A stretch of 45,823 bases of DNA. Origin: Paracoccaceae bacterium (lineage in GTDB: Bacteria; Pseudomonadota; Alphaproteobacteria; Rhodobacterales; Rhodobacteraceae). Position 1 is the first letter of the stretch; each line of letters begins with the position of its first letter. Location of the stretch: the NCBI GenBank assembly GCA_020629115.1, contig JAHDDY010000016.1, positions 1-45,823 on the forward strand, in the 5' to 3' direction. Made by a program: the position numbers and the translations under genes. The notes under the pieces are model-generated. The model was not told the origin of the DNA. It ran no database searches and saw only the letters and a program-made list of their open reading frames with translations. Shown here piece after piece: positions 15,566-23,503 of the stretch.

Positions 15566-16687
15566 GTGCCCGATATCCGTTCCGCCCTCGAAACCCGCGC
15601 CCGCGCCGAAGGCTTCAGTGCCCTCGGTATCGCCGCGCCCGCCGCCATGCGCCCCGCCGGAGACCGGCTGCGCTCCTGGGTGGCCGAGGGGTATCACGGG
15701 GACATGGGCTGGATGGCCGAGCGCATCGCCTGGCGGTCGGATGCGAGCGCGCTGTGGCCGGTGGCGCGGTCGGTCGCGATGCTTGTCGAGAACTACGGCC
15801 CCGCCACGGACCCGCTCGCCACACTCTCGCAGCCCGACCGCGCCACCGTCAGCGTCTACGCCCGCAACCGCGACTACCACGACCGCATCAAGAAGCGCCT
15901 CAAGCGCCTCGCCCGCTGGATCGTGGAGGAAACGGGCGAGGAGGTGAAGGTCTTCGTCGATACCGCCCCGGTCATGGAGAAGCCCCTCGCCGCGCTGGCG
16001 GGGCTGGGCTGGCAGGGCAAGCACACGAACCTCGTCAGCCGCGACGTCGGCTCCTGGGCGTTCCTCGGCGCGATCTTCACGACGCTGGACCTGCCGAAGG
16101 ACGCGCCGCACCCGGATCGCTGCGGCTCGTGCCGGGCCTGCCTCGACATCTGCCCCACGGCGGCCTTTCCCGCGCCCTACCGGCTCGATGCCCGGCGCTG
16201 CATCTCGTACCTGACCATCGAGCACAAGGGACCGATCCCCCGCGCCTTTCGCGCGGCGATGGGGAACCGGATCTACGGCTGCGACGACTGCCTCGCCGTC
16301 TGCCCGTGGAACAAGTTCGCGCGGGAGGCGCAGGACGTGGCCTACCACGCGCGCGAGGCGCTGAAGGCACCGGCGCTGGCCGATCTGCTGGCGCTGGACG
16401 AGGCAGGGTTCCGCGCGCTGTTCACCGCCTCCCCGATCAAGCGCATCGGGCGGGGGCGGTTCCTGCGCAACGTGCTGATCGCGGCGGGGAACTCGGGCGA
16501 GGGGGCGCTGGTGCCGCCCGTGCGGGCGCTGCTGGACGACGCCGAGCCGCTGGTACGCGGGGCGGCGGTCTGGGCGCTGTCCCGGCTGCTCCCGCCCGGC
16601 GCGATGCCCGTGCCCGCGCGGGACGATCCGGACCCGGAAGTGCTGGCGGAATGGGAGGCAGTCGCAAGCGCTCTGCCCCGCACCTGA
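15566..16687 (+). CDS. queG: Epoxyqueuosine reductase QueG
   Basis: A 373-residue iron-sulfur and cobalamin-dependent enzyme performing the last step of queuosine synthesis on tRNA (epoxyqueuosine to queuosine). The catalytic Asp lies in [14 protein letters not shown] (D132). The two [4Fe-4S] sites are C186-x2-C189-x2-C192-x3-C196 and C239-x2-C242-x3-C246 with C212 as a further ligand. The C-terminal HEAT-like helices (about residues 300-360) are normal for the family. It starts with GTG at 15566; no in-frame ATG upstream fits. The stop codon and the last residues LPRT are encoded inside a bipartite palindromic element, suggesting the element has set the gene end. Confidence 0.95.
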   Translation: MPDIRSALETRARAEGFSALGIAAPAAMRPAGDRLRSWVAEGYHGDMGWMAERIAWRSDASALWPVARSVAMLVENYGPATDPLATLSQPDRATVSVYARNRDYHDRIKKRLKRLARWIVEETGEEVKVFVDTAPVMEKPLAALAGLGWQGKHTNLVSRDVGSWAFLGAIFTTLDLPKDAPHPDRCGSCRACLDICPTAAFPAPYRLDARRCISYLTIEHKGPIPRAFRAAMGNRIYGCDDCLAVCPWNKFAREAQDVAYHAREALKAPALADLLALDEAGFRALFTASPIKRIGRGRFLRNVLIAAGNSGEGALVPPVRALLDDAEPLVRGAAVWALSRLLPPGAMPVPARDDPDPEVLAEWEAVASALPRT

Positions 16688-16772
16688 TGCGGGGCCTGTC
16701 GCAGCGATGCGCCTTGCTCGAAGAGGCCCCGGATCAGCAAAGCAGCATTTCATGCTGCATTGCATCCGGGGC
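16675..16772. repeat. Bipartite palindromic element, copy 2, with nested hairpin
   Basis: First palindrome 16675-16695 (GCCCCGCA / TGCGGGGC), a 30 nt spacer, then a second palindrome with 9 bp arms at 16726-16734 and 16764-16772 (GCCCCGGAT / ATCCGGGGC). In copies 1 and 3 the second palindrome has a short loop; here the loop is 29 nt and itself contains GCAGCA / TGCTGC, a nested hairpin. The element spans the queG stop and the convergent der end. Confidence 0.75.
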
Positions 16773-16783
16773 AGCGCGTCACC

Positions 16784-18184
16784 CTACTTCTTCCCGCCCC
16801 CGTCGAACGGGTTGTCCCGCTTGCGCAGGAACAGGCGCAGCGGCGTGCCCTCCAGCCCGAAATCCTCGCGCAGGCCGTTCACGAGATAGCGCCGGTACGC
16901 GGTGGGAACCTCCTCGGGGCGGGAGCAGAAGGCGACGAAGGTCGGCGGGCGGGTCTTGGCCTGGGTCATGTACCGCAACTTGATGCGCCGCCCCCCCGGC
17001 GCGGGCGGCGGATGGCGGGCAACCATCTGCAACAGCCAGTCGTTGAGCCGCGACGTGGAGACCCGCGCGTTCCAGACCCCGTGCGCCTTCATCACCGCCG
17101 CATGGAGGCGGTCGACGTTCTTCCCGTCCCTGGCCGACAGCATGACGAGGGGCACGCCGCGCAACTGGGGCAGGAGGCGCGTGACCTGCTCCTTGAGCAC
17201 GTGCATCGTCTTCTGCTTCTCCTCAACGAGGTCCCACTTGTTGATCGCGATGACCACCGCGCGCCCCTCACGCTCGGCCAGGTCCGCGATGCGCAGGTCC
17301 TGGCTCTCCAGCGGGTTCTGCGCGTCCAGCAGGACGACGACGACCTCGGAGAACTTGACCGCGCGCAAGCCGTCCGAGACGGACAGCTTTTCGAGCTTGC
17401 CCGTCACCTTCGCGCGCTTGCGCATCCCGGCGGTGTCGAACAGCTTGACGGGCGTGCCGTTCCAGTCATGGACGGTGCCGATGGCGTCGCGGGTGATGCC
17501 GGCCTCGGGGCCGGTGAGCATCTTCTCGGTGCCGAGGATGCGGTTGACGAGGGTGGACTTGCCGGCGTTGGGCCGCCCGACGATGGCGATCTGGATGGGC
17601 TTGCCCGGCTCGACGGCCTCGACCGGCTCGCCGGTCTCGGGGTCGAGCGCGACCTCGATCTCGGGCAGGCTCTCCGGCTCCATCGCGAATTCCTCGGCGA
17701 AGGGGGCGAGCGCATCGCGCAGGTCCTCCATTCCCTCGCCGTGCTCGGCGGAGACGCGCACCGGCTCGCCGAGGCCGAGGGAGAAGCCCTCGTAGAACCC
17801 CTCGTCCCCCGCGCGGCCCTCGGACTTGTTGCCCAGCACGATCACGCGCGCCTCCTTGCGGCGCAGCAGGTCGGCCAGTTCGCGATCGGTCGAGGTGATG
17901 CCCGCGCGGGCGTCGATGATAAAGAGCGAGACGTCCGCCGTGTCGATGGCCTGTTCGGTCAGGCGGCGCATGCGGCCCTGGAGCGAATCGTCGGTGGCCT
18001 CCTCCAGCCCCGCCGTGTCGATGACGGTGAAGCGCAGGTCGCGCAGCCGTCCGTCGCCCTCGCGCAGGTCGCGGGTGACGCCGGGGGTGTCGTCCACCAG
18101 GGCGAGGCGCTTGCCGACGAGGCGGTTGAACAGCGTCGACTTGCCCACGTTCGGGCGACCGATGATCGCGACGGAAAAGGCCAT
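16784..18184 (-). CDS. der: Ribosome-biogenesis GTPase Der (EngA)
   Basis: A 466-residue protein with two tandem GTPase domains and a C-terminal KH-like domain, the unique layout of Der. First G domain: P-loop GRPNVGKST at residues 9-17, DTPG-type switch at 56-60 (DTAGL) and GNKSE at 118-122. Second: GRPNAGKST at 203-211, DTAGM at 250-254 and NKWD at 315-318. The acidic linker (about 165-195) is Glu/Pro-rich. It acts in 50S subunit assembly. It follows the BamB-like gene by 19 nt, the conserved bamB-der order. Confidence 0.97.
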   Translation of the reverse strand: MAFSVAIIGRPNVGKSTLFNRLVGKRLALVDDTPGVTRDLREGDGRLRDLRFTVIDTAGLEEATDDSLQGRMRRLTEQAIDTADVSLFIIDARAGITSTDRELADLLRRKEARVIVLGNKSEGRAGDEGFYEGFSLGLGEPVRVSAEHGEGMEDLRDALAPFAEEFAMEPESLPEIEVALDPETGEPVEAVEPGKPIQIAIVGRPNAGKSTLVNRILGTEKMLTGPEAGITRDAIGTVHDWNGTPVKLFDTAGMRKRAKVTGKLEKLSVSDGLRAVKFSEVVVVLLDAQNPLESQDLRIADLAEREGRAVVIAINKWDLVEEKQKTMHVLKEQVTRLLPQLRGVPLVMLSARDGKNVDRLHAAVMKAHGVWNARVSTSRLNDWLLQMVARHPPPAPGGRRIKLRYMTQAKTRPPTFVAFCSRPEEVPTAYRRYLVNGLREDFGLEGTPLRLFLRKRDNPFDGGGKK

Positions 18185-18203
18185 CGGTCGGATGCCTCCC
18201 CTT

Positions 18204-19523
18204 CTAGCGGAACGCGACGAGGGTGGCGTCGTCGGTCAGGACGTAGATGGTACCCCCGGCGACCACGGGCGGCACGCTCGATCCGTCGGGCAGGCGCACC
18301 TCGGCGGCGACCTGTCCGGTGGCGGGGTCGATGGAGACGAGCCGCCCGGTGCTGGAGGTCAGGAGCAGGCGTCCGCCCGCCGCGACCGGCCCGGCCCAGA
18401 CGATGGCCCCCTCGCGGTCCTCGGGGTCCTGGAATCCGCCGAGATCGGTGCGCCACGCGGTATCGCCCGTCTCCCGGTCGAGGGCGTGGAGGCGGCCCGT
18501 CTCGTCGACGAAGAAGACCGCGTTGCCCGCTACGTAGGGCGCTTGCGCCCCGCCGATGTTGCGGGTCCAGAGCCGGTCGCCGTCGCGCAGGCCGATGGCG
18601 GCGAGGCGACCCGACTGGCTGGCGGCGTAGACGACGCCATCCGCGATGACGGGGTCGCCCGCCACGTCGTTGAGCGCCGCGATGCCGCCCGAGCCGCGGA
18701 TGCCGGTCAGGTCCTCCTCCCAGACCGGGCGGCCCGAGGACGTGAGGTAGGCGGTCAGTTCGCCGGAGGAATACGGCGCGACGACGATGCGGTCCGTCGC
18801 CGCCGGGCCTGCGCCGCCGAGCACCCCGGCGGTCTGTTCGAGGCCCTGACGGTTCCACCCGGCCGCGCCGGTCGTGCCGTCGAAGGCGAAGAGGCGGTTC
18901 TCGCGGGTGACGGCGAAGACGCGCCCGCCCGCGACGCTGGGCGCGGCGCGGCTGGGCGCGCGCAAGGCCCCCGTCCAGGCCACGGCCCCCGATGCGGCGT
19001 CGAGCGCGGTCAGGCTGCCGAAGCCGCTGGTCGCGAAGATGCGCCCGCCATCCGCCGCGAGGCCCCCGCCGAAGCCGTCGCGCGTATTCTCGGTCTCGGG
19101 CGTCAGGTCGACGCTCCAGATGCGCGCGCCGGTCGCGGCGTCGAGGGCCGAGACGGTCGCGCCGGTATCCATGGCGTAGACCCGCCCCCCTGCGACGATG
19201 GGCGGCGAGACGATGCGCCCGTTCGAGCCGCTGCCCACATCCGCACGCCATGCCTGCTGCAACGTCCCGCTCGCGGCGACGTGGCCGATGGAGCGGGTGG
19301 CGTTACCGTTGAACTGGGGCCAGTCGGCATTGGTCACGGGCGGGGGCAGGCGCACGGCGATGGCGCTTGCCATCACGTCGGCATCGGCGCGGGCCTGGCG
19401 CACGGGGATACGCTCGCCGGGCAGGCGCACCTCGTCGCTGCCGAAGAAGTCGAGGCCGCCGCACCCGCTCAGGAGCGCCGCGCAGCACAGGCCCGCAAGG
19501 CCGGTCCGAAGCGAAGAGATCAT
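18204..19523 (-). CDS. bamB: BamB-like outer-membrane assembly lipoprotein (PQQ-type beta-propeller)
   Basis: A 439-residue lipoprotein with lipobox LLSGC (C21 predicted lipidated) followed by a PQQ-like beta-propeller. Repeated blades with the pattern AxDxxxGxxxW (for example [43 protein letters not shown]) span about residues 75-435. This is the architecture of BamB, the accessory lipoprotein of the BAM complex that inserts outer-membrane beta-barrels. The neighbourhood (tetratricopeptide-like protein upstream with an ATGA overlap, der downstream) matches the conserved yfgM-bamB-der order and supports the call. It would face the periplasm from the outer membrane. Confidence 0.88.
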   Translation of the reverse strand: MISSLRTGLAGLCCAALLSGCGGLDFFGSDEVRLPGERIPVRQARADADVMASAIAVRLPPPVTNADWPQFNGNATRSIGHVAASGTLQQAWRADVGSGSNGRIVSPPIVAGGRVYAMDTGATVSALDAATGARIWSVDLTPETENTRDGFGGGLAADGGRIFATSGFGSLTALDAASGAVAWTGALRAPSRAAPSVAGGRVFAVTRENRLFAFDGTTGAAGWNRQGLEQTAGVLGGAGPAATDRIVVAPYSSGELTAYLTSSGRPVWEEDLTGIRGSGGIAALNDVAGDPVIADGVVYAASQSGRLAAIGLRDGDRLWTRNIGGAQAPYVAGNAVFFVDETGRLHALDRETGDTAWRTDLGGFQDPEDREGAIVWAGPVAAGGRLLLTSSTGRLVSIDPATGQVAAEVRLPDGSSVPPVVAGGTIYVLTDDATLVAFR

Positions 19524-20233
19524 GGGTCCGTTCCTTCTGCATCGTCGTCGTCATCGGTGGCGGCGGCCGGGGCGGGGGCCTCGCCGGCGGTCGCCTCGAT
19601 GGCGTCGATCAATTCGCGCACCCGCCCCTGCGTTCCGGCGGGGAGCTGCGGGATGTCGAAGATGGCGCGCAGGGAGGCCACGGCCGCGGCGGGATCGCCC
19701 GCCTTCAGATGTGCCGCCGCCTCGAATTCCAGCGCGGGCAGGCGCCAGACGCCGCCATCGACCGTGAGCGGGCCGAGGCGGTCGAGCATCTCGTCCGGCT
19801 CCATGGTCTCGGAGCGCATCATCACGATGCGCAGGTCGGCCAGGTCGCGGAACCGCTGTTCGATGTCGGGCATGCCGAGGACGGCCTCGTACTGCGCCTG
19901 TGCCGCGTCGAGGTCCCCGGCCTGCATCAGCGACGCCCCGGCCCGAAGGCGCGCGAGAACGGGATAGGCGTAGCCGCCCTCCTCCGCCAGCGCGAGGAAG
20001 GCCTGCGAGGCCTCGGCGGGGTCCTCCACCCGATCGGCCGCCAGGAGCGCGCCGCCCAGCTCGGCCTTGCGCGCTTGCTCGCGGCTCTCGTACCAGCCGC
20101 GCCCGGCGGCGAGCGCCACCACCACGACGATGGCGGCGATGAGCCAGGGTCCGTAGCGCCGCCAGACCGCGTACATCCGGTCGCGGCGGACCTCCTCGCT
20201 GACTTCCTGGATAAAGCTGTCGGATTCGGCCAA
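19520..20233 (-). CDS. Membrane-anchored tetratricopeptide-like protein (YfgM-like)
   Basis: A 237-residue protein with a short cytoplasmic N terminus (SDSFIQEVSEEVRRDRMYAVW), a single transmembrane helix at about residues 28-45, and a helical periplasmic domain of TPR-like repeats, ending in an acidic tail (DDDDDAEGTD). This matches the YfgM-like/TPR_21 family, which in E. coli associates with the Sec translocon and periplasmic chaperones. I chose a TTG start at 20233 because GGGAG lies about 8 nt upstream and family members begin with the equivalent of LAESDSFIQE; longer frames run into non-coding sequence. Its stop overlaps the start of the BamB-like gene. Confidence 0.85.
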   Translation of the reverse strand: MAESDSFIQEVSEEVRRDRMYAVWRRYGPWLIAAIVVVVALAAGRGWYESREQARKAELGGALLAADRVEDPAEASQAFLALAEEGGYAYPVLARLRAGASLMQAGDLDAAQAQYEAVLGMPDIEQRFRDLADLRIVMMRSETMEPDEMLDRLGPLTVDGGVWRLPALEFEAAAHLKAGDPAAAVASLRAIFDIPQLPAGTQGRVRELIDAIEATAGEAPAPAAATDDDDDAEGTDP

Positions 20234-20385
20234 GGCACACTCTCCCGCCGGAATCCTCCGGCCTTCGTTGAACGCGCGGACATTAGCCAAGAACCCGCCG
20301 CGCGCAAGTGTTCTTGCTGTCATCGCATGCGGAAGGCGCTAGGTTCATCGGTCGCATCAGACCTTCCACGACAAGGAGCCGCCCC

Positions 20386-20742
20386 ATGAAGCCCGTCCTT
20401 CCCGCCCTCATCGTCCTGAGCCTCGCCGGTTGCGCCTCCGGCCCGGATGCCGACACGTTCGGCGGCCGTCTCGCGCTCGAAGGGGGCGAGGTGGCGGCCA
20501 TCGGCGAGGACTGGACCGAGGCCCAGGCGCGCATCGCGCGCGGGCGCGCCCTGATCGAGACGGGCGAGGACCGCGTCGAACGCGGCGAGACCCGGATGCG
20601 CCGGGCGCGCGGCGAGATCGAGCGGGGCCGCGACGAGGTGGCCGAGGGCCGCACCCTGATCGCCGACGGCGAGCGCGCCAGCCTGGAGGCGGAAGAGGCC
20701 TACAGCCGCATCGTCGCCGCCACCGCCCGCACGGTACGCTAG
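20386..20742 (+). CDS. Small lipoprotein with glycine-containing heptad repeats
   Basis: A 118-residue lipoprotein: signal peptide with lipobox LAGC (C16 predicted lipidated). Residues 52-101 form about seven consecutive heptads of the type R/T/E/D-G-charged-x-x-I/V/M-x ([21 protein letters not shown] and so on), so the mature protein should be one long, highly charged amphipathic helix or coiled coil with a glycine near the same heptad position each time. No known family recognised; coiled-coil lipoproteins such as Lpp are a loose structural analogy only. AAGGAG lies about 8 nt before the ATG. It converges with panB, their stop codons overlapping within CTAG. Confidence 0.72.
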   Translation: MKPVLPALIVLSLAGCASGPDADTFGGRLALEGGEVAAIGEDWTEAQARIARGRALIETGEDRVERGETRMRRARGEIERGRDEVAEGRTLIADGERASLEAEEAYSRIVAATARTVR

Positions 20743-21593
20743 CCGTCGCGCTTGTTCAGCGTGTAGACGTGGTCGTCGCCCGGGAAGCGCCGGGCGCGGA
20801 CCTCCTCGGCGTAGGCATCGGCCACCTCCTCGATCATCTCCTGCATGTTGCCGTATCGCTTCACGAAGGTCGGCACGCGCGGGAAGAGGCCGACCATGTC
20901 CTCGAAGACCAGTATCTGACCGTCGCACTGGGCCGAGGCCCCGATGCCCACCGTCGGGATCGACACGGCGTCGGTGATGCGCTGGGCCAGCGGCTCCGTG
21001 ACGCCCTCGACCACGACCGAGAAGGCCCCCGCCTTCTCCACCTCGCGCGCGTCCTGTATGATCTGCTGCCAGTCGCGCTCGTCGCGCCCGGCGACCTTGA
21101 AGCCGCCCATGGTGTTGAGGCTCTGGGGCATGAGGCCGATATGGCCCATGACGGGGATGCCGCGCCGGGTCAGATGCCGGATGGTCGGGGCCATCTCCGC
21201 CCCGCCTTCCAGCTTCACCGCCGCGCAGCCCGTCTCCTTGACCACCCGCGCGGCGTTGCGGAAGGCGATCTCGGGGCTTTCCTCGAAGCTGCCGAAGGGC
21301 ATGTCCACGACCACCAGCGCCTTGTCGGCCCCGCGCATGACGCCCTGGCCGTGCATGATCATGTGGTCGAGCGTGACGCCGAGCGTGTTGGGCATCCCGT
21401 GGATCACCATGCCGAGGCTGTCCCCCACCAGCAGCAGGTCGCACCGCTTGTCCAGAAGGTTCGCCACGTGGGCGGTGTAGGCCGTCAGGCAGACCAGCGG
21501 CTCGCCCCCCTTGCGCGCCATGAAGCCGGGCACCGTCATGCGCTTGCGCGGCTTCGAGGCGGAATCGGTCGGCAGCGTGCTTTGCGAGGACAT
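20739..21593 (-). CDS. panB: 3-methyl-2-oxobutanoate hydroxymethyltransferase PanB
   Basis: A 284-residue TIM-barrel enzyme of pantothenate synthesis that adds a hydroxymethyl group from methylene-tetrahydrofolate to 2-oxoisovalerate. The metal ligands sit in VGDSLGMV (D58) and VVDMPFGSF (D97), with the catalytic-site VKLEGG at K127/E129. The conserved [19 protein letters not shown] is also present. Length is normal for the family (about 265-285). Start 21593 follows GGGAAAGCATC; further upstream ATGs give unconserved N termini. panC is not adjacent. The 3' end overlaps that of the convergent lipoprotein gene by 3 nt. Confidence 0.96.
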   Translation of the reverse strand: MSSQSTLPTDSASKPRKRMTVPGFMARKGGEPLVCLTAYTAHVANLLDKRCDLLLVGDSLGMVIHGMPNTLGVTLDHMIMHGQGVMRGADKALVVVDMPFGSFEESPEIAFRNAARVVKETGCAAVKLEGGAEMAPTIRHLTRRGIPVMGHIGLMPQSLNTMGGFKVAGRDERDWQQIIQDAREVEKAGAFSVVVEGVTEPLAQRITDAVSIPTVGIGASAQCDGQILVFEDMVGLFPRVPTFVKRYGNMQEMIEEVADAYAEEVRARRFPGDDHVYTLNKRDG

Positions 21594-21732
21594 GATGCTT
21601 TCCCAAATGGATGCATGATCCCACCCCTCTAGCGCATCGGGCCGCGATCCGCAAAGAACGGCGCGGATGAATGACGACCGTGGTCGACGTGCCATCGCGC
21701 GGGCGGATTTATCGAATTGTTTCATACCGCTC

Positions 21733-21750
21733 CGCAAAATCGTTTTTGCG
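21733..21750. promoter_or_regulatory. Inverted repeat in the panB/regulator divergent region
   Basis: CGCAAAA / TTTTGCG, 7 bp arms with a 4 nt loop, in the divergent region of panB and the MarR-like regulator. This is one of the few AT-rich stretches of the window. It may be an operator or part of a promoter; no protein can be assigned to it. Confidence 0.4.
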
Positions 21751-21780
21751 GCGCAAGATGAATTATTCCGAAAATATTTT

Positions 21781-21798
21781 GTTCAATCTTGACTGAAC
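21781..21798. promoter_or_regulatory. Candidate autoregulatory operator upstream of the GbsR-like gene
   Basis: Imperfect palindrome GTTCAATC-TTGACTGAAC (arms GTTCA / TGAAC, 18 bp overall) 13-30 nt before the regulator start codon. MarR/GbsR-type repressors commonly bind 16-20 bp palindromes overlapping their own promoter, and the position would block transcription or early elongation of the regulator-RND operon. The assignment is inference. Confidence 0.45.
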
Positions 21799-21810
21799 GG
21801 AATATGCGCT

Positions 21811-22329
21811 ATGTCGGACAAGATGACACAGACCGCCGAGACCGATTTCATCGAAGGCTTGGGCCTCGTCTTCCAGGGCGACGGCATGCCGCGCATCGCC
21901 GGGCGGCTGCTCGGGTTCTTCGTGCTGCACGGGGGGCCGTTCAGCTTCACCGAGCTGGCCGAGAAGCTGGAGATCAGCCGGGGCAGCGTGAGCACGAATA
22001 CCCGCCTGCTCGAAGACATGGGCGTCATCGAGCGCATCGCCATGCGCGGCGAGCGGCAGGACTACTTCCGCCTCGCCCCCGACCCCTACATCCAGATCGT
22101 CGCCCGCAAGCGCGAGCGGTCGATCCGGGCGCGGGAGGCGATCCTGCGCAACGCCCAGTCGCTGGACGATCTCGGCGAGGAGGGGCTGACGCGCGTCTCG
22201 GAACTGGCGGGCTTCTTCCAGACCCTCGTCGAGATGACCGACCGGGCGCTCGTCGATCTCGACCCCGGCGACGGAAGCGAGGCCGCGCCCCGTGAAACCC
22301 GCCTCTCCTCGACCCTCGCGGCTGAATAG
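21811..22329 (+). CDS. GbsR/MarR-like winged-helix transcriptional regulator
   Basis: A 172-residue DNA-binding protein. Residues about 45-90 form a winged helix: FSFTELAEKLEISRGSVSTNTRLLEDMGVIERIAMRGERQDYFRL, where ISRGSVSTNTRLL is the recognition helix and GERQDYF the wing; the SRGSVSTN motif is typical of GbsR-type regulators. Flanking helices would form the dimer interface. It is the first gene of a run ending with an RND efflux adaptor and permease, starting 11 nt before the adaptor, so it most likely controls that efflux pump and itself, perhaps in response to a pump substrate. A palindrome lies just upstream of its start. Confidence 0.87.
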   Translation: MSDKMTQTAETDFIEGLGLVFQGDGMPRIAGRLLGFFVLHGGPFSFTELAEKLEISRGSVSTNTRLLEDMGVIERIAMRGERQDYFRLAPDPYIQIVARKRERSIRAREAILRNAQSLDDLGEEGLTRVSELAGFFQTLVEMTDRALVDLDPGDGSEAAPRETRLSSTLAAE

Positions 22330-22339
22330 GACCGATGCC

Positions 22340-23503
22340 ATGCTGAACTCGCTGTTCAAGATCCTCCTCGCGGCGGGCATCGCCTTCGGGATCGTGACCT
22401 ACGTGACCGGGGGCGACTACGACCAGGTGAGCGAGGCCGCGACCAAGGCGCTCGACCAGTCCATGAGCCGCAAGCGCGAGCGCGAGGCGGCCCAGGCCGC
22501 GGCTGCGGCCGCCGCGGACGGGGGCGAGACGGCGGAGCCGGCGCAGGCCGCCATCGAGGTCGTGACGCGGCGCACCGTCGCCGAGCCGCTCTCCTCCACG
22601 CTGCGCATGACCGGCGCGACCGAGGCGTCCCGCCGGGTCGACGTGCGGGCCGAGACCTCCGGCGTCGTCTCGCTCGCCCCGCGCAAGGGCACGCGGGTGC
22701 GGCAGGGCGACCTGCTGTGCCGTCAGCAGATCGGCGCGCGCAGCGCCCGGCGCGAGGCCGCCGTCGCCCGGCTTCAGCAGGCCCTCGTCGAGGCGCGGGC
22801 GCAGCAGCGGCTGAGCGAGCGCGGCATCGCCGCCGCCAACGCGACGAGCGCCCGGCGCGCCGATGCCGAGGTGCTGCGCGCCGAGATCATGCAGATCGAC
22901 GTGGAGATCGGCCAGCTGGAGATCCGCGCCCCCTTCGACGGCATCGTCGAGGGCGAGACCGCCGAGATCGGCGCGCTGCTCCAGCCGGGCGGCACCTGCG
23001 CCACGGTGGTCGATCCCGACCCGCTCAAGGTCGCGGGCTTCGTGCCGGAGTTCCAGGTCGGCAAGCTGCGCCTCGGCGCGCCCGCCACGGCAACCCTCGT
23101 CACCGGCGAGACGGTCGGCGGCACGATCACCTACATCGCCCAGACCGCCGATGCCGCGACCCGCACCTTCGAGGTGGAGATCGGCGTGCCGAACCCCGAC
23201 TATCGCCTGCGCGACGCCGTGACCGCCCGCATCGCCATCCCCCTCGATTCGCGGGAGGCCCACCGCCTGCCGCAATCCTCCCTGACCCTGAACGAGGCGG
23301 GCGAGATCGGCGTGATGGTCGCGGAGGGCGACCGGGCCTCCTTCCGCGCGGTCGAGATCCTGCGCGACGACAGCGACGGCGTCTGGGTCTCGGGCCTCGG
23401 CCGGACCGCGACGGTGATCGTCGTCGGTCAGGAATACGTCAGCGAGGGCAGCCCCCTCGCCGCCACGCCGCAGGACGGCACCATCCTGGGAACGCCCTCA
23501 TGA
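22340..23503 (+). CDS. RND efflux periplasmic adaptor (membrane fusion protein)
   Basis: A 387-residue membrane-fusion protein. An N-terminal hydrophobic anchor (FKILLAAGIAFGIVTYVTGG) is followed by a charged Ala/Glu-rich linker, a lipoyl-like/barrel half-motif (VRAETSGVVSLAPRKGTRVRQGDLLC), an alpha-helical hairpin (about residues 140-190), the second lipoyl half (EIRAPFDGIVEGETAEIGALLQPG), and beta-barrel and membrane-proximal domains. It links the inner-membrane pump to an outer-membrane channel, which is not encoded here. ATG 22340 was preferred over an upstream GTG because AGGA precedes it and the anchor follows directly. Its stop overlaps the permease start (ATGA). Confidence 0.92.
   Translation: MLNSLFKILLAAGIAFGIVTYVTGGDYDQVSEAATKALDQSMSRKREREAAQAAAAAAADGGETAEPAQAAIEVVTRRTVAEPLSSTLRMTGATEASRRVDVRAETSGVVSLAPRKGTRVRQGDLLCRQQIGARSARREAAVARLQQALVEARAQQRLSERGIAAANATSARRADAEVLRAEIMQIDVEIGQLEIRAPFDGIVEGETAEIGALLQPGGTCATVVDPDPLKVAGFVPEFQVGKLRLGAPATATLVTGETVGGTITYIAQTADAATRTFEVEIGVPNPDYRLRDAVTARIAIPLDSREAHRLPQSSLTLNEAGEIGVMVAEGDRASFRAVEILRDDSDGVWVSGLGRTATVIVVGQEYVSEGSPLAATPQDGTILGTPS

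Noticed and set aside
16760-18649. A 629-codon open frame opposite der
   Set aside because: Antisense to the two GTPase domains; composition shows a reverse-complement shadow.
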